The notes: generated from the letters alone by a model not told the origin. Shown: positions 23,553-35,771, counted from the stretch's first letter. The stretch is DNA of 64,000 bases from Gnetum montanum (GCA_015680685.1 MNCI01020650.1:114931-178930), one strand, 5' to 3'. Made by a program: numbers and translations.

Positions 23553-24026
23553 TAAATTACATAGAAAGTAAATCTAATCTAAGTCAAAGTGTTATAATGA
23601 ATAAGAATCAATCTTGATTTTATTATCATTCATGGAATGTGTCCATGTACATTGCCACTCGAATAAGACACTATACAACTAACTCAGATCCACATTATAG
23701 GTGCTCACTGACTATTCTCTAAGACTACAAAATAAAGCTGCAAGAGTTTGACTACCCTATTAACTAATTGATTCCCAAACCGTACATCCAAGTGTTATGT
23801 TTATAGGCTAACACACATCCCATGATATTAGATATCTGATAATGTAGCATGTGATCCAATATTGGAGATGCAATATCGGGCTCCGATATCAGAGCTAAGA
23901 TATAAGAGCTCCAATATCTTAGCTAATCAAAAATTGACTTTTTGTCAAATAGATGTGATATAGCATCAATGATATTGTAGATGCAACATAGCATCAGTGC
24001 TATCCCAACCAATTGATGATTCATCA
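23553..24026 (-). repeat. Split solo LTR, right piece
   Basis: Continuation of the LTR at 13124-13628 beyond element H. It contains R, a TATA-like TGTTTATAGG (about 23795) and a long U3 array of about 200 bp with words such as CCGATATCAGAGC, CAATATTGG and CAATATCTTAGC. It ends TTCATCA at 24026, before ACATT. Confidence 0.85.
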
Positions 24027-24031
24027 ACATT

Positions 24032-25307
24032 CTCGCTTATCTTCTCACTTAGGAGATGCCATAAGAGTTAGACCACCAGAAAAAATAATAGTTTCTTTAT
24101 TAGGCCAAACATTTCATGGAGATCAATGAATAGCTTTACAAGGTATGCGCTAATGGCCTAGTTCATTGGTGTGTTCCTAATGCAAATCAACTATGCATTC
24201 TCCAAGATGCTCATGAGGGCCCTTTTGGGGATCACTATGTAGGGAGATGCATGACCATTAAGATCCTGATGGCAAGGTATTATTGGCTAACAATCTTCAA
24301 GGACGCTCACCAATTCATCTGCTCTTGTGAATGCTATCAACGAGATGGTGGGATGACCACTTGAATGGAGGAGCCTTAATAGTGTATCCAACCACTAGAA
24401 CCCTTTGACATTTGGGGCATAAACTTTATGGGTCCCATCACATCCATGTCAAATGGAAAAATGTACATAATAGTCATTGTTAACTATTGTACCAAGTGGG
24501 TAGAGGCAGCAGCCATCATCGACTATACATCTTCCACTATTACTCATTTTGCATAGAAAAATATTGTAAATAGGTTTGAAGTGCTATGTGCACTAATTTC
24601 TAACAATGGTACTCACTTTACAAGCACTACCTTTTTGTAAGCTCATGTAACTCTTGGGGGTCAAACATAAACTAACAACACTCTATTACCCCCAAGCCAA
24701 TGGTCAAGCTAAAGTCACCAATAGAAAGATCACAAAGACCTTAACGAGAACAATTAGCAAATATAGAAGAGACTAGAGCACAAAACTCAATGATGCCCTT
24801 TGGACCTACCACTCCACATGGAAGCTCCTTATAGGCTACTCTCCCTATGAGCTTGTGTATGGAAAACTTGCAACTTTTTCCATTCAATTTGAGCTCTATA
24901 CACTTTCAATAGCTTGTGACTTAGATCTTGACCTAAGCCTAGCACAAAAAGAGAGATTGATCAACCTCAACGTCCTAAATGAGAATCAATTGGTGGTCCT
25001 ATCCTTAAATGAAGTACACAAGACATTCAACGAAAAATGCCATGACCTTAGGATAAGGAAAATTAAATTTCAACGTGGAGACAAGGTCCTCTACTAAAAC
25101 CCCACACACGTACCTCAACAAACTAAGTTTTAAACATTGTGGAAAGGATCTTATATCATTTATGAAACCTTTCATTCTAGGGCCATGTTGATCTACAAAT
25201 CTAAAAGCCTAAATAAAAAGTATTCGGTCAACATGCAACAACTTAAACCTTTCCATGAGCCTAAGCAAGCTATTGTAAGCAATGCCTCATTAGATGGACA
25301 TCATTGA
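24032..25307 (+). pseudogene. pol: Element A pol, second part: integrase and C-terminal tail (decayed)
   Basis: Continues the pol frame broken at 13123 (linker LAYLLT). The His/Cys zinc region includes VHWCVPNANQLCILQDAHEGPFG and C-x2-C (CSCECYQRDGG). The core has FDIWGINFMGPITSMSNGK, IIVIVNYCTKWVEAAA and NRFE with an altered N-x-GTHF. This corresponds to the D, D and E catalytic blocks of gypsy integrases. The C-terminal part (24855-25097) has YTLSIACDLDLDLSLAQKER, LNEVHKTFNEKCHDLR and GDKVLY, then SKSLNKKYSVNMQQLKPF, ending at TGA 25305-25307. The tail after integrase matches that in B and H. Stops and frame changes are present. Confidence 0.8.
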
Positions 25308-26886
25308 TTAATCTTTTGGATCTCCTCCTTCAACTTAGTCATGGGAGTGATGGCCATCCATGCTGATCTATTAAGTGGCTCCTCAGTTTTTCTACTTTTT
25401 TTTTTTACACTTTCTTTGCTTTTATATCTTTTTGTTTTATACTTTTTTATTTTTCCAATTTTTACTTTACAACATCTTTAGTACGTTTTAACTTTCTTGA
25501 ATATTTTACAATTTCTTTTATAGTTTACTTTATTTTGGTGCAATTTTTTCTTATTATTTTTTAATAAACGTGCTTTATTGGCAACAAGACAGTGATTTCT
25601 ATAGTTGTTTGCTAATGGTGGTTTGTACTTAATGTTTTTGATTACTAATGTCTACTTTCTATTTTTGAATTTTGATGACTAATAACTAAGATAAAGTTTC
25701 CTTTTCATGGAACAGGTAGTGACTCCACATCATCCACCCATCCAGAAACTCTATGGTCTTCTTGATTTTGGGAGAATCACGTTCCTTTTTTATTAATGAA
25801 GCTTTAATGAACTTGTGACCTTGGTAGTTTTCAAACCTTGGAGAGATTCAAAGGTTTGAAAAGGATGTGACTTCAATACTCTTTGTACCTTTCTACTTGC
25901 TTGACTTCAAGGAAAATATTTCTTATTATTCTATGTTGACCAATAATAGGAAGTTAATAAGTATTTGCATGCTATGGTTCCCATCCAAAAAATCCATAAA
26001 AACATAAGATTCACAAAAAAAATGAAAAAAAATAAAAATAAAATTATGGGAATTCAAAGCACACCTCTTAGACAAAATAACGATCTACAAGCACTAGTTA
26101 TGGAACTAGAAAGACTTGTTACCCATGCTTGAAGGTCCCCTCTAACTAATGCCTTTTCTCACTTCTTACTTCTCTTTTCTTGTTAATTAAGGACTGGTGA
26201 TTGATCTGTGGGAGCATTCTTATGTCTCAAAGAGATGGACTGGTCTTAGAGTGGTGATGTGAGGTCAATAAAAGTGGTTGGTTTTGATCTAAACTATGGA
26301 TGGACTTTATTAGGTCACTTAACCATAGAATTCACAAGGGACTTCATGTGACCACAATTGGGAATTCCATTCCATTTTATCTCTCATCCATCAATGCTTT
26401 CCGTAACTCACCTCACTACTAGTTGTCCATGTTCTTATTCAATGTCTTAGTTTGAAGTGTCAAAATTCTTGGGTAGATTCTTCTGGATTTGGTCCTTAAC
26501 TTTTCATCATCATTAATCAACTATGGGGCCCACAGACTCCTTAGTTGAGGTTATGCAAGGGTAAAAAGGGCATGTGCCTACTATGGAAAGGACCCTCTTA
26601 CATATCTCTTGGTTGGGCTAGTTAAGTTCCTTATCCTTAGGTATTTCCGTAATCAAATCTTTCATGTGCCCCATTGATGCATCCAACTGTGTGCTCCTTA
26701 AGGTATCTTCTCTAATAAATTTCATTCTTTAATATTCCAAATTTTGAGCATTCATGAGCCATCTTCAAGTATTCAATCATGTTCATGGCTTTTTTGGCTC
26801 TCCATAGATACTAATTTCACAAGAAAAATTATATTTTTGAAGATATTTACTATGGAAATTTTGGGCATTGGCTCCATATCTAGGTA
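25308..26886 (+). other. Post-pol spacer of element A
   Basis: No gene. It has pyrimidine/T-rich stretches (25390-25560), then blocks also found after pol in B and H (a TCTATGGTCTTC-like region at 25745; GGGGCCCACAGACTCC at 26525; AAAGGGCATGTG at 26567). These blocks make the spacer a reproducible part of the family. Confidence 0.6.
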
Positions 26887-26965
26887 CTCATCGATGGAGC
26901 CCATACTTAAATGGAACCTCGTATATGGGATCCCATCAATGTAGGAGTCTACCTACCTATAAATA
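26887..26965 (+). promoter_or_regulatory. Promoter-like module upstream of element A aORF
   Basis: Words CTCATCGATGGAGCCCAT and CCCATCAATGTAGG precede a TATAAATA box at 26958-26965. Downstream is the conserved leader with TTTTTTAGAGCC and CCGTTTGTCCCACTCACTTC, ending at the intron donor (27111). This mirrors the LTR: palindromic words, TATA, then transcribed leader. Promoter function is inferred. Confidence 0.55.
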
Positions 26966-27110
26966 GGTGGCAACACTTAGCATTTTTTACATTTTCTCAT
27001 AAACGAGGAGGAAGTTTTTAAATTTTTTAGAGCCTAAAATCTTCCAAGAGCCATATCTTCCTAACCGTTTGTCCCACTCACTTCATTATTTGACCCTATA
27101 GCTATCGAAT

Positions 27111-27407
27111 GTAAGCTCTTTGTTGTGGGGGCCACAAACCTTAAGTTTTTGACAAAAATGTTTTTGGAAAATTTGTAACTTCCACAAAGGTTTAACAAAG
27201 AAACCAATATTAAGACATCAACTTATAAGAGTTAAACCCTTCCAATAAGCTCTGATGACACTCTAAGTTAAAAATCATCAAAATAATAATAAATAATCAA
27301 TCCTCCATGGTCCAAGCTTAGCTTAACTGTAACCGCCCAATGAGAAAGGTACTAAATGTTATAAGTTACACATTGATTACTAATCCTTGGTTATGTCGTA
27401 ACTGCAA
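27111..27407 (+). other. Predicted 5' intron of element A aORF
   Basis: Donor CGAAT|GTAAGCTC at 27111. A CTAATCC branch-like motif lies at about 27380. The start codon directly follows the acceptor position, where CAG has become CAA (ACTGCAA|ATGGCACC). Length 297 nt. It contains the block CCACAAACCTTAAG that is conserved in B, D and E. Confidence 0.6.
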
Positions 27408-28762
27408 ATGGCACCTAAGGGAAAGCGCACACAGGAAGGAGGATCATCCCAACCAAAGGACAAACAACCATGAACATGAAAGGACCAAGAACAAGCCCAT
27501 AAGAAAGCAATGGCCCATTTAAAGATACCTCTTTAGGAGGAGCCTAAAGTGGAATCTATTCAACAGATTCTTGAAGAATTTGCAATAATAGAACAATCTC
27601 ACTAAGATGAGGCACCTGAACCAAGACCAAACCTTGAGGTGACCTTGACACAAGCTTGCCTCAGGTAGATTGCAAATAGGGAGGTCCAGAAATTGATGCT
27701 TCAAGAATTAAACTTTGGAACTTTCTTGAAGTTTGCATGACTAAAAGTCAAAGCTTAGCTATAGAACTCTCCCATGTGACCCACAATCATTTCCAATAGG
27801 GAGTGGTACATGGGAGAGACATGTCTCTTCTGGAACAATTAGTAGGCTAGTTCAACCATTAAAGTCAAGGAAATTTTAGTGTCCTACTCAGTGAAAGCCA
27901 TTGCAAAGGTCCTTGAGTTACTAGAAACTAATGCTAACCTTGTAGAAATTCTCATGTAGGCATATCCTAGTGTTAAGAAGGAATGGACACAATGATGTTA
28001 TGGAGTCAATCGTAAGCATTTTGGCACACTCACCATGGCGAAGCATGCATACTTCAAAATTACAACCTTTTACCTTAATCCAATTGTGAGGCCAAGCAAG
28101 ATCACAACCTTCTTCGCCTATGTGTATGCCCCTCTACGCAATCGATTACCTATCAACCTTCCACAACTGATCTATCTTGAGATAGATAAGTGATTTAAAG
28201 AAAATGAACATGAAAGGAAAGCACTTCCCCTCCCATGCCTCATAAAAAAATTATGTAAGAAAGAAGGAATAACCCACTACACAAACAACACCACCCAACA
28301 TACTCTATCTACTTCTTAGGCAGAAATGACGAAAGATAAGGTGCTTACTAAGATCATCCAAAAAGAGGAGTAGCGACCACCACCTCCATCGTCCACTCAT
28401 AAAACAACGTCGAAGGCCCGACTACCCTTGAGCACATGCACAACATCCAAAAGTAGCTCTTACATGAGCAAGAGCAGCAAGCAAGGACGAGTGATGGAAA
28501 CCCATATGTGTATCACCTAGTGATGAGTTACCTCAACAAAGTGGTTCAAACCATTAGCTAGATGGAGAGAGGTGGGCTGATTTTCTCAACCCAAAGAACA
28601 TAGTTGCCCATGAGATCGAATCTCAATGCTCAATAGGTAATGGTATCTCTCTCACAATAGCAGCAATTTCCAAAAATCTCTAAGAATGCTGCTACTTTTT
28701 CAATGTGTCTAGAAGAGGATGAAGAGGTAACTATCTTAGTGATATCATATTAAATTTATTAA
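27408..28762 (+). pseudogene. Element A aORF, N-terminal half (decayed)
   Basis: Starts ATGGCACC: MAPKGKRTQEGGSSQPKDKQ, a basic, nuclear-localisation-like N-terminus shared with E. Next come EEPKVESIQQILEE, EVTLTQACLR, REWYMGETCLFWNN and ILVSYSVKAIAKVLELLETN. The best region (about 27975-28250) reads HAYFKITTFYLNPIVRPSKI, LRNRLPINLPQLIYLEI and ERKALPLPCLIKKLCKKEGI. This corresponds to the PF20167-like domain of plant Athila-type elements. A proline-rich piece (RPPPPSS) follows, then MSKSSKQ. The frame fades at about 28740, where the next gene segment is found inverted (28763-29292). The coiled-coil C-terminal half, PPT and 3' LTR of element A are missing. Confidence 0.7.
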
Positions 28763-29292
28763 GTTCTCCTAGAATGTCTAGACCAAGTCCTTCTGAATGG
28801 TGTATGTCTTGGCATTGGCCATGGATTGGTCAAAGAAAACTGTCTCCTTTCCATTCTTAACCTATTTGAGCTTGTCTTGAAGCTATTAAAAAGCTTTATC
28901 ATGTGTTAGCATAGGGTTGAGAAACATGGAATTGGCAAGGTAGGCTCTTAATTCAGCAATCTCTGCAACCAAGCATTGGTTTTGAGTTTGGGCTATTTTG
29001 AGTTGTCCCTCCAATATTATGCTCTTGCCCCTAGCTTCAAGCAACTCTGACTAGGTTATAGTTATGTTATCTAGAAGATTGAATATATCTAGAATCGGTT
29101 GCCCAGTTCTCACCAGTCAATCTAGCAACTCCTCATGATAGGCTGCACTTAATTTGCTGCTAACTATTCTGATGGATGTTTGCATATCTTTGAGTGCAAA
29201 AACATCTAGTACAAATGCCACAGGTGCATTTAAGGCCTCAGCAATTCTATTAGAAACCACCTCTGCTACTATCTCCTACCCATGGTGTTGTA
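28763..29292 (-). pseudogene. Inverted internal segment of element A aORF
   Basis: About 530 bp read on the minus strand as the aORF middle region. It has the same order of motifs as minus-strand copy E at 49790-50320, for example GTGCATTTAAGGCCTCAGCAATTCTATTAG against the E counterpart near 50250. It starts (in gene sense) at CAACACCATGG, exactly where the plus-strand aORF would continue after 28762. This is a local inversion rather than a separate insertion. Downstream, 29293-29469 is AT-rich with nothing recognisable. Confidence 0.7.
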
Positions 29293-29469
29293 AAATTTAC
29301 GAAGGTTTTGATAAAAAATTGGTCACATCTACCCATTACCTTTTCTATATCTATGTATATATGAGATGTTACTTGTCCAATTTAAAGAAATGTTAACACA
29401 ATTATTTTGAGTAAATTTACAATAAATTTTAAAGTTGTTCAAATTCTTACACCTGTACTAAAACCTTGG

Positions 29470-30353
29470 TGATGAGTTGTCATTGGTTGGCTGCATCGAT
29501 GCAGCCTCGTCAACACATCTTGCAGGCCCCATCAATGCAGTGTCTATCCATCACCTATAAATACATGCCTACCAACTACATTTATGGCAATCTATATTTC
29601 AATAGCAACAAAGCTCTTGCATTTTTTTCATTCGAAAGTTAGAATTTTTTCCCTTGAGTGCCCATAGCAAGAGTCATTGAGTGTACGAATCTTGATTCAA
29701 GTATTGTTATACCTGAGCACAGCAATGTGTGTGGAAATAAACATGAGCTTTCTGATAAACCTTGCAACACTTTGGATAGATTAGCTATTTTATTCATGCA
29801 TTTATTGTTTTCAATTATTTATTAAATGCTTTTCAATTAGTTATTAAATATTTTCCAATTATTACATTAATGAGACAATTAAGTGAGCTAGATTATGCAC
29901 ATAAGTACGAATGCTTCAAGTATAACACATATTTTTTTGGTAATCTTAGCAGTGTTATTGCTTGGTACGCCCAGTAGCATAGCACTTGGTCACCCAGCAA
30001 TGGATACATGGGTTCAGGATGTGCACAGAAAGTGGGAATAGATACTTATGTTAGGATTAATTAAATGTTAGTAAATTAGTTAATTAGATTATTTAATCAA
30101 ATTATTTTTATCTACATTTGAGCACCAACTTATAAAACACAAAATGATAAAAATTGAATGCCTCACCTACACTTCACCATACCAACGAACGTCACAAGTG
30201 TAATTGGGAAGACAACAATTGACCTTAAAGTTAGATTCACTTTCTAAAGGGCTAGTGCACTTGAAACAATAAAGTCCACAAAATTCGATTGGATCATGCA
30301 TGAATGCTTTGTGATTCATATGGTTGGGCGTAGGGGTACCTCGTTGCTCATCA
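29470..30353 (+). repeat. 5' LTR of element B
   Basis: 884 bp, TGATGAGTTG to GCTCATCA. U3 words GCATCGATGCAG and CCCATCAATGCAG, then TATAAATA at 29556-29563. By eye it is closely similar to 40944-41816 through R and U5 but differs in the U3 words. CTTGG precedes it. Confidence 0.85.
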
Positions 30354-30354
30354 T

Positions 30355-30372
30355 TGACATCGTTGCCAGGGA
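30355..30372 (+). other. Primer-binding site of element B
   Basis: TGACATCGTTGCCAGGGA, one base after the LTR. It differs from TGGCGCCGTTGCCGGGGA by four transitions. Confidence 0.75.
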
Positions 30373-30510
30373 CTTTTGTTTGTGGAACGTGCACTATTTC
30401 TATCTAAGTGAATATCACTGATATCGTTATATGAAACTAAAGGTCAATATAATTTCCACTATACATAAAAATTATAAAATCACACTAACAATTTCATTTT
30501 TTTTTTCAAA

Positions 30511-32010
30511 ATGTCTTCTTCTTATCGCAAGCCTGAAGATACTAAACCACAGGTCCCATAAGAATGCAAGGTGGTATACACTCATCTAGATGAGTTTGTG
30601 CCAAATATCACCTTCATCCTACATCAGGATGAACAAATGTAATGATGTGATATGGAGGACAATGTCATCTTGCCCCCTAACAAATCTATGCCCAAAATGT
30701 TATTTAAAACCCTTAAGAAGTTGGGCATAGCATATCTTCACAAAGAGTACATTGTGGATGGATATGACACTTGGAACTACTATCCCACTAAAACATAATG
30801 TAAATGAGATAAATATCAGGAGAAACTCCACAAAGCTACAAAGGGAAAACATTACACTAATCCCTTATTCCTACTAGATCAAGAGGAAAATGAGGATCCT
30901 CCCTTGAAATGTTCTCAACATGAATATTCTCCACCCCTTGCTACTAATGGCAAGGGTGTGAACCTGACCCTACGATTGACTATACATAAACTGAGATCAA
31001 GAAAGAGTGATAGCCAAGGTAGGGACTCAAGTAAACCTCGCAGCAACAAGGGATCTAAGGATGGTGATCAAAATAAGCATAAGAGTGGTGGTGGACATCA
31101 TGGTGGTGGTGGCAGTCCATCTTCCTCTTCAGCCTCTTCATCCGATTCCAAACATTCCTCTTCAGCCTCTTCATCCGATTCCAAACATTCCTCTTCATCT
31201 AACAGTTCTCAAGGAAGTCATCGTCAAAACAATGGTGATGAAGGTGATCGATGAAATAAAAATAATAATCATGATTGTGGGAGGCAAAAAGAAGCTAAAC
31301 ATGCCTACCAAAGAGGTAAGGACAAAGCAACTGTAGTAGAGGAAGTTGTGAAGTCTGACTTTGATGATGAAACTGAATGTGACATTTGTCAATATAAAGA
31401 TCCAAAGGGATTTTGCCTTATGGTGTCACACTTACAAGAGTCTAGAGTGTACACATTGAATCCTCACCTAACATGTAGGTAAGCTCCAAGACGATTGCCT
31501 TACCCTCAAGGTAGTCCAAGATAGTTCCACCAATGACAACAAGCTTACTACCCAAGTGAAGCTCCTCCACAACCGTACAAACAATACCAATAGTGGTATC
31601 AACCACAATTGTGGGGAATGCCACTGCCAAGGCAGCAGTACCCTTATACGAAACCAAGTTCATACAGGTACTATGTTTAGTAGCCTATCTCCCCTAGAAG
31701 TTCTACAAGTCATGCATCATTCTGGCATCACTATTACCCTCCAAAGTACCACCAAACACATTCACCATCTACTCAAGGGGAAAACCCATATCCATATCCT
31801 TATCATCCTCCACATCCCTCTACACCTACACCTCCACCTTCAACTCAGTTACCTCCTACTCCATCCATGTAGGGTGAAATTCCTCCATAGCCACAATAAC
31901 AAAATGCTACATGGGTTGTACACTCACAACCAGTTTTTCAACCAAGTGGTCCAAATAATCAATCAAGGAAACAACCTTTCTTCTAGCCCAAAAATCCTCT
32001 TCAACCCTCA
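30511..32010 (+). pseudogene. gag: Element B gag, core-deleted
   Basis: Starts at ATG 30511 (MSSSYRKPEDTKPQVP) in the same frame as pol. It has THLDEFVPN, FILHQDEQ and DTWNYYPTKT. A Lys/Arg/Gly/Ser-rich linker (30960-31250) follows, with HHGGGGSPSSSS and a 33-bp duplication. At about 31265-31280 it jumps straight to KEAKHAYQRGKDKA, a part that lies about 0.93 kb further on in copy G (near 43624). The capsid-like core present in A, G and H is therefore deleted. A CDICQY...KG cysteine motif and a Pro/Tyr/Gln-rich tail follow to about 32010. As it stands it could not make a capsid, so the copy was dead or dependent on others once the deletion arose. Confidence 0.75.
31122..31187 (+). repeat. 33-bp tandem duplication in gag linker
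   Basis: Two identical 33-bp units (31122-31154, 31155-31187), each encoding SSASSSDSKHS. The unit occurs only once in G. Confidence 0.9.
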
Positions 32011-35000
32011 CAACCTACTTTGATTGATCGCCTTGCATCTCCAGCACCCTCATCCTCTACATCAAATACCTTCAAGTGCCCTTCAAACCAAGTGCCACCT
32101 AGGATCCACACTGTAATGTTAACCCATGTTATTTCTAATTGGATTAGGGTTGGCAATCTTCCTACAAAAATATCTGACCCAAGAAGTCCACTCATCTATC
32201 TACAAATTGTTGGACAAGAGCCATGCAAAGCTCTTCTTGACTTTGGTTCTGGAGTTAACCTCATCTCCCATGATATGTACAAGGTCTGGAACCTACCATC
32301 TCTTAAGAAGAGCAACATCCATTTAGAATTAGCAGATCAATCGATTACTATCCCTTTGGAATTAGTAGAGGACACTGTGACCATAGTCTATGGGTAGTCC
32401 TATCTTGTTGATTTTCTGGTAATCAAGATGGACAATTGCAAAAGTGGCTTTCCCATCATTATGGGAAGGGCTTGGTTAAGCACGGTCAATGCACAAATGG
32501 AAATAAGGGACCTATCCTTAGAAATATCTAAGGAAAATGAGCTAGGAAAAATTGAGAAGAAGTGTATTCCATGCATTGTGTATAGTGATAACAAGTGCAA
32601 TTATGTGCAAAATATTTGGTCCATCAAGAGCACATATATTAAGGCATGCAATTAGTGTGCACAAAAAATTAATATTCAATGATTTTTGTACACAACAGCC
32701 ACAAAGCAGGAGGGCACCCAGTGGCTGATAGCTGATTTAGATAGTAGCACAATATGCATGGAGCCAACTGAGAGTCTAACATGTGCATATGTTGAAGGCA
32801 TGGACAAAATTGAACAAGTTCATTCCCAACTATCTAATGAAGATGATGATACCTGTTGGGAAGAGTTGGAAATCCCTGATCACTTCAAGCAAGAGCCCTT
32901 AGAACTAAAAACTTTACTAGCTGATATGAAGTATGCATTTCTAAAGAACAGTAAACCCATCATCATTAATACCAAACTTTCCCCTAAACAAAAATAAAAG
33001 TTGTTGAAAGTGGTGAATAAATGGTCAACAGCCTTTACTTGGTCATATCCAAAGCTAACAGGAATCGATCCAAGGATATGCCAGCATTGCATCTACACTG
33101 ACCTAGCAATGATGCCTAAAAGGCAACTACAGAGGTGATTGAATCCCAAATTAAAGCAAATAGTCAAGGAGTAGATAAAACATCTCCTCAAGGTGGGGTT
33201 TATCTATCCAATTGTAGATAGTGAGTGGGTTAGCCCACTCATAGTAGTACCAAAGAAGGATGGTAAATGGTAGGTTTATATCGAATTTAGGCTGTTAATT
33301 ATGACAACATTTAAGGATAATTTTTCTTTTCCATTTGTTGATCAAGTGTTAGATACCATATCTAGGCATTGTTATTATAGTTTCTTGGATGGTTATAATG
33401 GCTATAACCAAATCCAAATTGTGCCAGAAGACTAGGCCAAAACAACATTCACGAGTCCCTAGGGAACTTTTGCATACTGTAAGATGCCATTTGGCCTATG
33501 CAATGCCCTTGCAACATTTCAATGCTTGCTCCTATGTATATTTCAATAACAAATTAGTAGTGGTGTTAAAGTCTTCATGGATGACTTTTTCACCTATGGA
33601 GCTACCTTTGAGCAAGCCTTGGACCGACTTGGGCAAGTACTAAAGAGATGTGTAGAGACAAACCTATGGTTCAACTGGCAAAAGAGCCATCTCATGGTTC
33701 AAGAAGGCATTGTGCTAGGGCACTGAATTTCACAAAAAGGGATTGAGGTAGACCCAGAAAAGATAAGGATCATCCAAGGAATAACATTCCAACCAAAGAT
33801 AGTTAAAGATGTCTGGTCATTCCTTAGACACACTGGTTACTACCAGTGATTTATTGAGAATTTCTCTAAGATTGCAAAGCCATTGGTAGAACTTACAAAG
33901 TACTATGCATTTCTTTTTAACCAAGGAATGTGAACACACATTTAAACAATTAAAGAAGAAACTCATAGAAACACCAATCCTACAAGCACCAGGCTGGTCC
34001 AAACCATTCCATATCATGACAAACGTATCTAACTATGCTTTGGGAGTAATGCTCATGCAGCTGGATGATAACAAATGTCCATATTATATCCACTGAGTGA
34101 GTAGAAGCATTGTGAGGGCATAGTTGAATTACACCACCATGGAGAAAGAATTAATGGTAGTGGTGTATGTACTAGAAAATTTTAGATAGTATGTGCTAGG
34201 TTATAAGGTATTTGTACATACAAACCACACTGCAATTTGCTTCCTTATGAATAAGTCAACGGTGAGCCCTCATGTTATATAGTGGCTTATGATCTTGCAA
34301 GAATTCATTCTTACTATGGTAGATCAAAAAGTGATTGAGAATGTGGTCATTGACCACCTCCCTCACTTAAGATGGGATAACAAAGGGAAGAAGAGCTCAC
34401 TCTCTGATTAGTTTCCAGATGAACTCCTCTTTACTGGAGCAATAAATGAACAAACGCCTAAAAAAGTAATATGGTTTAATGGCATCCTCACATATCTTCT
34501 CACTCAAAAGATGCCACAGGACTTAGATTTTAGGGAAAAAAACAATTTCTTCATCAGGTCAAATACTTCATGGAAATCAATGAACACTTTTACAAGGTAT
34601 GTGCCAATGGCTTGATCCATTGGTGTGTCCCTGATGAAGATTAACTATGTGTTCTCCAAGATGCTCATGAAGGGCCTTGTGGAGGCCACTATGCAGGGAG
34701 ATGCACAACCATAAAAATCCTGATGGTAGGATACTATTAGCTCATAATTCTTAGGGATGCCCACTAATTCATCAAGTCTTGTAAATGTTGTCAACATGAT
34801 GGGGGGATGACCACTTGCATGGAAGGTCCTCAACCGTGGATTCAACCACCAAAACCTTTCAACATATGGGGCATTGACTTCATGGGTTCCATCACACCCA
34901 TGTCTAATGAGAATTCGTATATTATAGTAGCAGTTGACTAGTACACAAAATGGGAAAAAGCAACAACTATTACTGATTGTACATCATCCACTACTGCCAA

Positions 35001-35771
35001 ATTTATACAACAAGATATTGTGAATAGGTTTGGGATGCCACATTCACTAATTTCTGATAATGAAAATCATTTCATAGGTGAACATTTAGAAAATTAATGT
35101 AACACTTGAAGGTAGAACATAAATTAATAACACCTTACCACCCCCAAGCCAACAATCAAGCAAAGATAATCAACTGGGAGATTACAAAAATACTAATGCA
35201 AACCATTAGCAAATATAGGAAGGAATGGAGTATAAAACTTAACAATGCTCTCTAGGCTTATTGTTCAACTTGGAAACTTCCTATTGGATATTCTTCCTAT
35301 GAGTTAGTATATGGGAAACTTCCAATGCTTCCAATTCAATTCAAGCTCCATACACTCTCAACGGCCTATGATCTAAACCTTGACCTAAGTTTAGCACAGA
35401 AGGAAAGATTGATCAATCTAAATGTGCTAGACAAAAATCACTTGGTGGCTCTATTCTTGAATGAGGTGAATAAAGCATTCAACCAGCAATGTCATGACCT
35501 TAGAATTAGGAAAGTAAAACTCTAACGAGAAGATAAGGTTCTTTACTCGAACCCCGCACCTGTACCCCAAAAGAAAAAACTCCAAACATTGAGGGAGGAA
35601 CCTTATATAATTGATCAAACCTTTCCCTCTAGGGCCATGATAATTTACAAACTTGACAACCCAAATAAAAATCAGTTGATCAATATCCAACAAGTCAAAC
35701 CTTTCCTAGAACCAAAACTGGCCAGTGTAACTACCACCTCAACAAATGGACAATCACATTCTATTTTTTAG
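32011..35771 (+). pseudogene. pol: Element B pol: protease, RT, RNase H, integrase (decayed)
   Basis: Protease: LLDFGSGVNLISHDMYK at about 32235, with the active-site Asp kept, and PIIMGRAWLSTVNAQ at about 32455. RT: GFIYPIVDSEWVSPLIVVPKK (33197), DGYNGYNQIQI, KMPFGLCNA, and GVKVFMDDF at 33562-33588. RNase H: about 33900-34380, after a frameshift near 33900, with NYALGVMLMQLDDNKCPYYI and EKELMVVVYVLENF. Integrase: HHCC region with HEGPCGGHYAGRCTTIKIL (34666), FNIWGIDFMGSITPMSN and NRFGMPHSLISDN (about 34860-35060), then a C-terminal part (35325-35771) with LNEVNKAFNQQCHDLRIRKVK and NQLINIQQVKPFLEPK. Gag through integrase start stay in one frame, so no programmed frameshift is needed. In-frame stops are mainly TAG. 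Confidence 0.9.

Noticed and set aside
29470-30353. LTR as the 3' LTR of element A
   Set aside because: It is not preceded by a PPT or by the aORF C-terminus, its U3 differs from A's LTR, and it closely matches 40944-41816, so it fits better as the 5' LTR of B.
31556-32023. 155-codon ORF rich in His/Leu/Ile
   Set aside because: Out-of-frame shadow of the Pro/Tyr/Gln-rich gag tail of element B.
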